From NCBI GenBank assembly GCA_020152595.1, contig JAIGNY010000711.1:302001-366000 (forward strand): 64,000 bases of DNA. Reading direction: 5' to 3'. The translations under genes were made by a program, and so were the position numbers. The notes below the pieces were generated by a model. That model was given only the letters and a program-made list of their open reading frames with translations, was not told the origin of the DNA and did not search any database. Below are positions 14,212 through 24,345 of the stretch, piece after piece (position 1 is the first letter of the stretch; each line of letters begins with the position of its first letter). This DNA is from Chiridota heheva (lineage: Eukaryota > Echinodermata > Holothuroidea > Apodida > Chiridotidae).

Positions 14212-14590
14212 TACATATAAGGCATTTATAAAGCGCCACTACATCAAGAACGCAGCGCATATGGAGAAACATAACAACGACAAAGTACAAATAAAGCATA
14301 ACATGATATGAAAATACAGTGGTAGAGAAAAACAAGATTAGATTGGATACAAATAATACTTCAAACACTTTTTGAATTTGCCTAAAGACAGAAAGAGTCA
14401 GATTTTTGATGGAAACAGTGAGTGCATTCCAGTTTTTTGGAGCAAAATGAGAAAAAGTGCGATTTGATGCAGACTTGAGCAGCTTAATAGAGTTCTGTTC
14501 CATGAGGCGAGTTACGTCAAGTGATGAGCAAGGTTTGATATTCTTATCTATCGGTACATGTTTTTTAAAAGGGAAACTTTCCACGAAGGG
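14212..14590 (-). mobile_element. CR1/L2-like LINE 3' fragment (C-terminus and tail)
   Basis: The minus-strand frame from about 14584 reads SNRTFSHFAPKNWNAL, then VSIKNLTLSVFRQIQKVF. This is the typical C-terminal end of CR1-type reverse transcriptases (AP.LWNSLP...SLS.FK..LK pattern). It is followed by a 3' UTR containing GGCGCTTTATAAATGCC and a TATG/TGTA simple tail, which resumes on the far side of the hAT element at about 10961-10977. The hAT inserted into this tail, so the LINE is older. Only the last few hundred bases remain. Confidence 0.7.
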
Positions 14591-15738
14591 AAATCATTGT
14601 TTATTCTTTCCCCTTTGCCCACATGGCGATATGGAGGGTCCTTGTTCTGGATCTGAATAGGTTATATTAAGTCGGCAAAAATCCTTCTATAGAGGATATG
14701 AACGCCAACCGAACGTATCAAAAGTATGACTGAAAACAAATCGTTAGTTAATAACACAAGTATTCTGCACCACGGGGGCAATTACGGAGCGACCCCTTCC
14801 CCCAAAAAGTGTTCTTTTTAAAAATATACGTTATATGCAAATATCTTTATTTCCCTCTTGTAATAAGAATAACGGTTGTGATACTCAAAAATCGTGTTAT
14901 GCTATGAATTATGGCTATTTTCGAAAGTGTCATTTGTCTTAATTGTGCCTCTTCACTTCCTGGTGCATGCATACCCCATTTTTCATTACCATGTTAAGAC
15001 TCAAGTGGCAGCATAACAAATGCCCACTTCTTGAGTTTCTATATTTACACTACATTTACAAGAGTAGTTTTTCCATACAAAATGGCAGACTACTCTTCCC
15101 CCCGGCTGCTCCCGTGCGGTCATAATAGCGATGAGAGCCGGGGTTATCGTGCGGTCATGGTCACTGACGCAAGCGTCCTTGTATATATCCACTGCGACCC
15201 GTCTAAGGGCAGCTGGGTATGTGGTACCGGTACCAAGGAAAACCTCCAAAACACATTTGACTGTTACATACATTCAGGGGCGTAACCTGACTTCGAGCCC
15301 AGGGAGTGTAAGTCAAATTTGCCCGATGAAAGTTTGCATTTACCCGACTTATCAAGAAACGATATACATATGTCTATGCAATCACACATTGTAGAGCAGT
15401 TGGTAAGCATATCCCCCTCCCCCCCCCCCTCCCCCTCCACCACCACTACCAATTGCGTCGCCAGAGATTTTGGACTTGGGGGCACTGCAGTACTTAACTT
15501 CCGAACGTTTGGCACTGTGTAGCACCGTGTAACCGCTTACGGGCCCCTGGCAAGGTTTATACGGGTGAAACCTCTGTTGGGGTCCAGGGGGCGAAGCCCC
15601 AGGAAGCTCTGAACAGCTGAAGATTTATTGTCTCTGATTCCCCAAAATGTTTATAAAACCAGCACAAGCTAATAAATTTCGGAAAATTTAAGTGATGATG
15701 AGAAGACAATTTTAAATTCTCATGTTGAAATCTACTCA
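14591..15738. other. No recognisable gene; C-rich and simple sequence
   Basis: Several overlapping short frames around 14943-15522 lie in different frames and strands and carry no known domain. A polypyrimidine run is at 15411-15440. About 15570-15640 holds the phrase GGGGGCGAAGCCCC, a repeat module seen again near 61650 and 61820. Confidence 0.4.
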
Positions 15739-15834
15739 GATAAACATTATATATGGTTACCATTTCTAAACAGGCAGATTAGAAATGATAAACATTATAT
15801 ATGGTTACCATTTCTAAACAGGCAGATTAGAAAT
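15739..15834. repeat. Exact 48-bp tandem duplication, two copies
   Basis: The unit GATAAACATTATATATGGTT... ending in GGCAGATTAGAAAT occurs at 15739-15786 and is repeated without change at 15787-15834. Identity suggests a recent duplication. A diverged relative of the same phrase (GGATTACCATTTCTAAACA) lies near 16202. Confidence 0.95.
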
Positions 15835-15955
15835 TTCCCCTGAAAACTGAGAAAATGTGGGCAGAATTTTGTAGCGGTTTATAGGTGAAGCCATGGTCTA
15901 AAGATTTCTTGTTTTCATGCTCCAAAATGGCTTAAAATCTCCACAAGCAGAATAC

Positions 15956-16110
15956 AGACCTCCGTGGTGTAGTGGTTAGTGCTTTGTCCTCTCACCTACA
16001 CGTCCCGGGTTCAAATCCAGGTGGGTCTGCAACCAGTGAGTTCACTACTGGTAATCAAAGGCCGTGGCCGTCTTGATATAATGTCCAGCACTGGATGCTT
16101 TCGGGACCTT
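15956..16110 (+). repeat. tRNA-Glu-like SINE
   Basis: 15956-16028 is a 73-nt tRNA-like head. It has A box TGGTGTAGTGG at 15965-15975, B box GGTTCAAATCC at 16008-16018, and ends AGACCTC and TGGGTCT that pair at five Watson-Crick positions plus one wobble. The central CTCTCACC resembles a Glu (CTC) anticodon loop, but the anticodon stem does not pair. It is therefore a SINE head or tRNA pseudogene rather than a working tRNA. The following 80 bp contain CCAGTGAGTTCACTACTGG, a short palindrome typical of a SINE body. Confidence 0.65.
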
Positions 16111-16329
16111 AAACATTGCTATGCTATCATGCTATAGTTCCAAAATTTAACTGATAAAAAGAAGATAATTTTTCATTATAATGTAAGAATCTGATAAGCA
16201 CTTGGATTACCATTTCTAAACACTGCCAGACAGTAAAGAAATTTCCTCTAAAAATTGCATGATTAGGTCTATTAGGACCTTATGATTAGGTTTTTGATGA
16301 CATGATTATGATATAACGATTCGGGCATG

Positions 16330-16680
16330 ATTGAGATGTATCTCCGATTTAAACAGTCGGCCTACATCGACATTTTACATTTCTACCCGACTCAGTGCCC
16401 AAGTATTATGTTGTCAGCATCATGTGCCGAGTCGGGTCGGGAGGATATGATTTGGTTATCTAGCTGAGTCGGGCATGACTGATGAGATATGTTTGGAAGC
16501 TATTTGCTTTGATACCAGGGCACAAGTGCGTTCCGACATATTCTACATTTCTGTCCGAATAAGATCGGTATCCGGCCAACGGAGGGGGAGGGTAGCTAGT
16601 AACAAAAACCTATGACGTTATCCAAAACATTTTCAAATGTATTTTGTCTTTTTGTGAAGGAACAAAAACACAAAGGAACA
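16330..16680. repeat. Dispersed repeat, copy 2 (partner at 9410-9660)
   Basis: It contains GTGCCGAGTCGGGTCGGGAGGA, GCTGAGTCGGGCATGA and CAAAACATTTTCAAATGTATTTTGTC, shared with 9410-9660. No gene. Confidence 0.5.
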
Positions 16681-16924
16681 ACCATATTTTTCAACAATTT
16701 TGTTTCAAATAGTGGGCCATTTTATTGCCCGACGAAATAGTCATTGCCCGACGGAAAAAAACCCATTATAGGGGACGTACTCCCCTACCCTCCCCCTCCC
16801 TCCCTGCTTCTGTATACATCACACATGCATCGATTTTTATACATTAATTTCTTACGACCTCGCAATCTTAACCTCGGATATATACAAAGACCAAGGTTAG
16901 CAATACATTAAAACTGACTTGAAC

Positions 16925-17128
16925 TTAAAGGATAAGTTCAGTAGGTCAATCGTGTCCATCTTATATGAACAAGGAATTCAAAAGAAACAAAATGGTGAAG
17001 AAACCATTTAAAAATCTTATTCCGTTAAGGAGATATCGAAGTTTAAAGCTTAATGCTTTCTTCACCATTTGGTTACTTTGAAGTCCTCTTTCATATAAGA
17101 CATGCTTGACCATTCATCTTATCCTTTA
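16925..17128. mobile_element. About 204-bp MITE with long inverted repeats and TTAA-like end
   Basis: The left arm is TTAAAGGATAAGTTCAGTAGG..GTCCATCTTATATGAA..TTCAAAAGAAAC..ATGGTGAAGAAA. The right arm is its diverged reverse complement, ending CTTGACCATTCATCTTATCCTTTA. Relatives or halves occur at about 21240-21325, 23783-23905 with 24265-24330, and 57866-57905. Three of those termini read TTAA, consistent with TTAA-targeting superfamilies such as piggyBac or Kolobok. That assignment is an inference. Confidence 0.75.
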
Positions 17129-18250
17129 TGACATTTAAACTAAGATTACATTCAATTGCCTATTGAGGGACAGGACAAAACAGACCAAATTTAAAGCCAC
17201 GTTTGATCATTCAATTACGTAATACAGACAAATAAATTCTGGTTGAATTTTATTTTGAAAAGGATACGCCTAACGTTATGCAAAATTTTCCTCAGATCAT
17301 CAAGCTTCATACTAGTACCTGACTGAGTTTTCAACCTGAGTTAACGCTTCAGACCGCGAACTGTACTGTACTAAACTGGAACTTCAGGAAGCATTGCTCT
17401 TTTTTTTGTATTGGTAAGTTCATAAAGAGTTTTCATATAACTAAAATCTATCATTTTTTCTTTCAATATGATCATTAAAAGACTCCTGGACGTCGGATAA
17501 TTTTGAATAAATGTAGTATTTTTCTTGTGTATGTCCGTAGCGATAGTTCATTCACACACCCTCCTTTGCTTTTTTCAAACGCGGAAGAGGAAGAATGACT
17601 GTCGGAAATGCCGTTTACAGCATTTAGTACGTAGGGCTTATGCTGCAGCACTAAATACCGTTTATTATCGTAGAACAGGCGCTGTTCTAATAGTTTTTTA
17701 ATTGACTTGCTTTAAGGGCTTTGCCACTGCAAAGAGGCTGTTATCAATAAATGACGAGCCTAGCTGCATGGGATGATGGAAGTAACTGCAGAATCGGGTG
17801 TAGAATACCCCGCTATTCCGGAAGTATATCCCACATGGTGGCTACACAGTCTTGTCTTGAATATGCCAAATGTTTGGATATTTTCCCTTTTTTAAAAGTT
17901 TTTTTCTTTTAAGTATGTAATTTTTGGGTTTGAATATGGGCCAAGTTTCCGGGTTAGTTGCGTGCTCCAAACTATACGAAGGCCCATTTGTTTGTCCAGG
18001 TGTTCTTTGGAATGGACTACGGGGTATGATATAGTTGGATGTCCTTTTGGATAGGGCTACGGGCTATGTGGGGGAGCTTTTATTTGAAGTCGGAAAACTT
18101 GAGAAATGTTTTGGGCACAGGCTACGGGCATGAGGCAGAGCAGTAGCTATGGGGGAAGGGGGGAAATACCCCCTAGATTTTTTGCCGATTAAATTTCCAC
18201 ACGTAAGGTATATGCACAACATGGGAACAGAAGACATTTTGCCCCCCCTC
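17129..18250. other. No recognisable gene
   Basis: AT-rich intergenic-type sequence without supported genes. It contains GGGGGAAGGGGGGAAATACCCCC near 18150, a G/C-run motif common to several repeats in this window. Confidence 0.4.
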
Positions 18251-18299
18251 CCAGATCCACCATAACATAACAAGATTATGGGCTAAGAAGGGTTAGTCA

Positions 18300-19965
18300 C
18301 CCCATAAAAAGCCCAGACTAACACAACCACCACCACCACAAAAAACAAACAAAAAACTCAAAGACGTTCAGAGTTTAGTAAAGAAGTTATCAATGTTGAC
18401 CTTCAAGTAATGAACAGAATTGGAGCTACCCACTCAGGCAAACCATTCCACTCATTAACAAGTCTTTGCGAAAAGCTAAAACGCTGAATATCTATCCGTG
18501 AGAACTCTTTGGTCAACTTCAAACTGTAATCACGTGTCACATGAGGATTAGCTGAAACATGCAGGAAATAAGAGGAAGTCAAAGCATCACTACCAGATAA
18601 GAACTTAAAAAGCTGAATTATATCGCCACGTACTCTTCTCAACTCAAGCATGGTTAAACCAAGAATTTGCAACTTCATAAGAGAGATTTTTACTTCGGAA
18701 ATAGGTCTAGTGGCTCTTCGCTAAACCTGCTCCAAAATGAACTTATCCTTCTCATAAAAGAGACTCCAAGCCTGAATAGCATACTCAAGGTAAGGCCTGA
18801 CTAAATGCTTATACAAATTAAGAACAACCTCTACAAGAAAACAAAAATTTATTCTAATCAAACCAAGCATCCTATTTGCCCTTGCAGCTTCTAAAACACA
18901 CTGTTTAGAAGGTTTCGGATTGCTAGTAATGACAACACCTTGATCCCTTTCTTAATCAACACAACCAAGATTTGAACCATTCATGCCATAATCAAAGTCA
19001 AATTGTTCTGACCAAAATGAATAACTTTGCATTTATCAACATTGAATGACATCTGCCATGTTTGGGACCAAGAAACTAACTTATCCAGATCAGTTGCCAA
19101 AAGTGAAGAATCCCTAGCATCATCAACAATCCTGTACAGCTTAGTGTCATCAGCAAATTTACAAATCCTGGAGCCAAGGGAAACATTAATATCATTAATG
19201 AAGATTAAGGAAAGAAGTGGACCCAATACAGAACACTGAGGAACACCACTTGTAACCTTCTTTCATGGAGATACTTTACCATTAACAGCAACTCTTTGTG
19301 ACCTGTCAACTAACCAAGAATATATTCAACTGGCACACTTTCCTCCACACCAAATGCTCTTGTTTCCATCATGAGCCTGCCTAATGGAACCCTATCAAAT
19401 GCTTTTCGGAAATCTAAATAGATAACATCCACATTATGACCAGAATCAACTTGTTTAGTAACATCATCAAAAACTCCAATGAATTAGAAACACAAGACCT
19501 CTTAAGTAAGAACCCATGCTGGTACTAATTCAACAAACCATTGACCAGTAAATGATCTAGTACAACATCCTTAACAATGGACTCCATGACCTTGTACACA
19601 GCACTAGTAAGACTCACTGGCCTATAGTTACAAGGCAAACTGTGGTCACCCTTTTTTAAAAATAGGAGTGACATTAGCAATTCTCCAATCACTAGAAACA
19701 ACATCAAAGCTCTTCGAAAAGATAATACTCAGGGGAACAGAAAGAACATCAGAACACTCATGTGAGACAGCAGGATGTATACCATGTGGACCCAGTGCTT
19801 TATTTGAATTCAAACTCTTCAACTTCTTAGACACAACATCAACTAAAAAATCAATATTCTTAATGGACACTGGAGAGTGCACACTAAGATAATCCACAAT
19901 ATCATCAGCAGGGGACTCCTTAGTAAAAACAGACACAAGGTAGTTGTTCAAATCATGCCCATATT
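18300..19965 (-). mobile_element. CR1-like non-LTR retrotransposon, 5'-truncated and broken
   Basis: Read from 19965 downward on the minus strand. An RT start segment has DVVSKKLKSLNSNKALGPHG, IHPAVSHECSDVLSVPLSII and DWRIANVTPIFKKG (19951-19646). Then follow NYRPVSLTSAVYKVMESIV (19707-19525) and an SVPQCSVLGPLLS-like junction. Next comes FINDINVSLGSRICKFADDT, in which FADD is the catalytic motif (19226-18981). A C-terminal segment follows with LELRRVRGDIIQLFKFL and SFSQRLVNEWNGLPEWV (18678-18403). The order and motifs are those of CR1/L2-type reverse transcriptases. Endonuclease and ORF1 are absent, and several frameshifts and stops break the frame. ATTTTGCCCCCC occurs on both sides (about 18237 and 19972) and might be a target duplication, but C-rich tracts are common here. 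Confidence 0.85.
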
Positions 19966-20967
19966 TATCCTATTTTGCCCCCCCCCCCCTACATTTTTTT
20001 CTTCTAGCTATGGCCCTGCTATGAGTTTATCAGCAGTGGCGTAGCCAGAGGGAGTGATCGCCCCCCCCCTAAATATTTTATGAACTTAATTAATATGTGT
20101 GCGGTGCAGGGGTCATAATGTTGGTTGAGATTTAGTTCCAAGTGTCAAGTAATTATGTAATAAAATGTTATTTTGACAAGTAATTGATCATAACTATGCT
20201 AGGCTGTAACTTCAAACATTGGGGAGAAGAGCCCCCTAGCTCACAATTTAGCTCTTCACCACTGGCTATCCCTTGCACAGCCCTCTAATGATTCATCCTG
20301 AATGATTATGATATAGTAGACGCAGCTTTGTCCAAACCAACTTGTATTCAGTCTCTTTTTAACAATGGGAAAGAGACAGGTGCATATAGTGAGCATGCAT
20401 GCACGTACATGCTATTCTCCTGCATACACAGTCACCCATCGTATCTCACCATGTAATGGACTTTCCTGGGAAACTTCTGAACTTTCAACCAATAAGAGTG
20501 AGTTTTAACTTTTCCTCATTACTATCAAGATTGTATTATATACCGGATTTCATTCTTGACATTCATGTCATCTCCTTTCCAATTAATTTATACTTGGGAG
20601 AAAAAGAAGCTGGATATCTAGTAATTTCATCCGTTGCAGTTTGCTATGATACTTCCTGAATGACTTACAATACCTTGTGCTGTCGGGCTGTGTAAGTTGG
20701 AAAACTGCCACTGAAATCCTCAGGCTGGATCAAGGAAATTTGAATTTAAATAAAATTATTAGCATACAGGACTCTTTTCAATGGTGTAGAAGGGAGGGGG
20801 CTCTCTTACCCCTAGCTGGCGCCACCTCTAATCTTAGATCATCAGGGCCGTAATTCTCATCTGGAAAGTAAGGGGGGGGGGGGGGCTGTATACTCCCTTT
20901 CCCCCTGCCCCATACACCTATGGTAGTGAGTCTTTCATCTGACTATGGGAAGTTTATGATAATATGG

Positions 20968-21122
20968 GAAGGTTATGATAATATGTTTTATGCTAGTTGG
21001 ATATCTAAGTTTGAAAACGCTGTAACATGGTAAATTTTGAACTAATTTTGATTAAAGCATTTTGCTTTTTGCATGGTTTTTTGTATATTTTGAGCTCATG
21101 ATGTTGCTACCTCCAAGTTTCT
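20968..21122. repeat. 155-bp direct repeat, copy A
   Basis: Identical to 21624-21778 over all 155 bases as read by eye, from GAAGGTTATGATAATATG to CTACCTCCAAGTTTCT. The copies are in the same orientation, 656 bp apart. They could be a recent local duplication or an assembly artefact. The ends lack LTR-like TG...CA. Confidence 0.93.
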
Positions 21123-21623
21123 TTATTACCAATTTCTTTGTAATTGTTTTAATGCATTAAAATAAACTTAATCTTAACTTATTTGTCTGATTCTACAAAT
21201 TGATACAGAACTACTTAAATATCTCCTTTTAATGGGATAAAAGTTTGGAATGCTTTCTTCACCAGTTTGTTTCTTTTGAATTCCTCTTTCATATAAGATG
21301 AACTTGCGTGGCCACTAAACTAATTCGTTAAAGGTATATGGATAGTCCACTGACCTCTAATCTGTTTTATGCATGGATAGATATATTGAAAGATATTATA
21401 TTCTTAGTAGAACAGTCTTTACATGGTGGCAATTACACGCGTAGTTTTTAAGTTATGACAAATCAACCTTTGTAATAATTTCAGCCTTTGTACAGTTGTA
21501 AAGGGGATTACATGTATGTATGAACAGAGATACTCCTAACATTATTTAATATAATTTTCATGTTTTTTTTAAAATTTAAAACATCAAAGGTTCTCAGATT
21601 GCATTTTACTGTTAAATCTGGGT

Positions 21624-21778
21624 GAAGGTTATGATAATATGTTTTATGCTAGTTGGATATCTAAGTTTGAAAACGCTGTAACATGGTAAATTTTGAACTA
21701 ATTTTGATTAAAGCATTTTGCTTTTTGCATGGTTTTTTGTATATTTTGAGCTCATGATGTTGCTACCTCCAAGTTTCT
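21624..21778. repeat. 155-bp direct repeat, copy B
   Basis: Second identical copy of 20968-21122. The intervening sequence contains half of the TTAA-ended MITE family at about 21240-21325. Confidence 0.93.
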
Positions 21779-23480
21779 ATGCATGTTTGTGGTCGGTTTA
21801 TAGTGATATTTAGGAATATGCCGCATTACTTTAAAAAAATTATTATAACAGGGCACTTCATTCCTGCAATTGAAAAAGGAAAATGGAAACGCGACGTTTA
21901 ACATTAGGTTTTTTTTCCTGATAGTATAGATTTGTTAAATGGTCAGAACAATTCAGGTACTTCAACAAGCTTTGACGTTCCAAGTGCCTATTATGTTTTT
22001 AGATTTCAAATGGGCATGCCACTTTCTCAGAAAAAGAGTGATGATAAACTTATAACCATGTACAAACATAAACAATAAAACATTATATTTCCACATTCTG
22101 CGTTTTCATGGTTTTGTATTTTGTATATGGTGTATTATAGCTCTCTTTGACATGAATTTTGACTTGTATACATGTAATACAACTTCTTACTATGCGTTGT
22201 GACATACTTTTTTTACCCTTGAAATGTCAATTTTGCGAGAGCTTCCGAGGATTTCTCCACATGGACCCCTACTAGGGTTTTGCCCCTGGTGGCCCTTAAG
22301 CGGGCCCTTGGACCCACACTGACTTTGTGCTCGAAGTGACACCTTTGGTGTCACCTCAAGTATACCACTATATATCTTATCAGTTCAATTAAATTTCCTG
22401 TCCTCCAATATGAAAATCCTGGCTACCCCACTGGTCATCTGTGCTTAGCCCTGCTACAGAGTAACATTCAAAAACGTAGGGTATTCTGCAGTTGTGCCAC
22501 ATCATGGCAACCCATGCAAAATTCAGGGAGCTTCTAGAATGAATTGTCCCAACCCCCTCCCCCAGAAAGCGCATTGCTGAAATTTTTGTAGTTTCTATTC
22601 AGTGGCTGCAGTTATAGGACTTACCCAAAACTCAATCTATAGGGGCACTTATCATTAAGGTCAATGGGAGAAAACTGGATTTTTGTGATTTTGACCAAAT
22701 TGCACACCCCTCAACTAAAGACTCCCAGAAATCTAATTTCTAATTATTGTCGGTTTTCTTATGATATATCAGCAAAATAAAAAAATTCTTGCACCCCAGA
22801 ATGGCTGAAAACGAGGTGTTTTTGTGAAAAAAATGAGGCCTTAGACGTTATGCTATGAAAGTACCTATACGCGAAAATGATATTTTTGCATAATAGGTAG
22901 TTTTGCGTAATAGGTAATACCATAACGTGACAGACTGCATTGAAAGCTGTGTTTTTTCATTGTTCCCAGCCATGCCAGGGTGCGAAATTTTGTTTTTCTT
23001 GGGAAAAAGTATGACAAATACAATTTCTGGGAGTTTTCTTCTGAGGTATGTGTATTTTTTTTATAGAAATAACGAAAAATTATATTTTGTTCACATTGAC
23101 TTTTTGGGTGAGCCCTATACATGCTGGGGACAATCAAAGGGTTATTCCCCCACATGATCGCTCCCCCCTCCCCATTTAAGCCCCAGATGATTTTATATGG
23201 TAGCCTACATACAGAGAATCAATTTACATTATTTATGTATGCTTTTTGCAACTGATTGAAAAAGAGAGAACAAAAATATCAAAGAGAATTTATTTTATTT
23301 TATATTGCACCATCTGTCCCCTCCCCCCCCCCCTCCAAGTCAAAAGGTTCCTTTCTTCCCCCAGCATCAAAGTCCAGGGTTTGCTGCTATTTGTAAACTT
23401 GGCATATGTTTCTTCAGACAATTTTTCTTAGATCGACTAAAGGCTATCAGCCCGGGCGTGTGCAGCCCACCAACCGAAAA
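21779..23480. other. No recognisable gene
   Basis: Mixed AT-rich sequence and repeat remnants. Short frames at 22865-23157 on both strands overlap each other and show no domain. Confidence 0.4.
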
Positions 23481-23483
23481 ACA

Positions 23484-23592
23484 TACCTGCAGTATGACAT
23501 ATTTTTTTTGGTAACTGCAGTATAAAATTATACAATTTTGATATCTGCAGTATGAAAGACGTCAATTTTGATACCTGCAGTATGAGTATTCA
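23484..23592. repeat. 31-bp tandem repeat, about 3.5 units
   Basis: The unit is approximately TACCTGCAGTATGA followed by a T-rich spacer with CAATTTTGA. CTGCAGTATGA or CTGCAGTATAA recurs every 30-31 bp, with a diverged outlier (CCTGCACTATGA) near 23660. Confidence 0.8.
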
Positions 23593-23782
23593 ATAAAAAT
23601 ATTGTAAAAATGGACCAGCAGTAGAAAAGTAAAACAGTAAAACCTCATTTTTTGGGACCTGCACTATGAAAATGATGAAAAAAGACTTCTTTTTTTTAAG
23701 CTAAAAAAGAATTAGTACACTTTTTTATTGTAGTTTTTAGTTTTAGTTTTTTTTAAAGGAAAAATCAATCTGGCATTGATAG

Positions 23783-24345
23783 GTGAAAGGATAACTTCAG
23801 TGGTCAAGCATGTCCATCTTATATGAAAGAAAACTTCAAAAGAATTATTTGGTGAAGAAAGCCTTCAAAAATCTTATTCCATTATTGGAGATATTCAAGT
23901 TTAAAATTTCTGTCTTTCTTATCTGTGTAGATTTGGCTGGTGTAATAAGTCTACTTTTGAAAGTTGGCGTCCTCATCTTCACATTCTTAACAATTCCTAA
24001 TTCATTTTAAAGAACGTTTAGATTTTTTTACTATTTGAATTATATTTCCTCAAAGTTTCTTCAGGTGGTTGATTATAAATACCCTTACTAGATTAAGTTT
24101 TGCTACTTTTCTGACATATCTCATGGTTTTAAGCTTCAAAATCGCAGGAAAAAATATGATAAAATACATCATGACTGAGGAATCTGAAGCTGAGGCATCA
24201 CTACTAGTCTGGTTTCAGTCGCGTTTACACCAATGACACCAAGCTTTAAACTTAATGGAAAAAGTGTTTAAATGCTTTTTCACTTTTGTTTCATTTGAAG
24301 TCCCCTTTCATATAAGATGGACTCCGCATAAAGAGCAGGGCTGCC
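23783..24345. mobile_element. Interrupted copy of the TTAA-type MITE
   Basis: The left arm at 23783-23905 (GGTCAAGCATGTCCATCTTA...GGTGAAGAAAG) and the right arm at about 24265-24330 (TTTCATTTGAAGTCCCCTTTCATATAAG) match the arms of the element at 16925-17128. Here they are separated by about 360 bp of other sequence. Confidence 0.6.

Noticed and set aside
15956..16028. Functional tRNA-Glu gene
   Set aside because: The anticodon stem does not pair and the acceptor stem has a mismatch. A SINE head fits better.
20034..20263. hAT-type MITE with CAGTGGCG ends
   Set aside because: The end similarity is only about 6-8 bp and no target duplication is visible.
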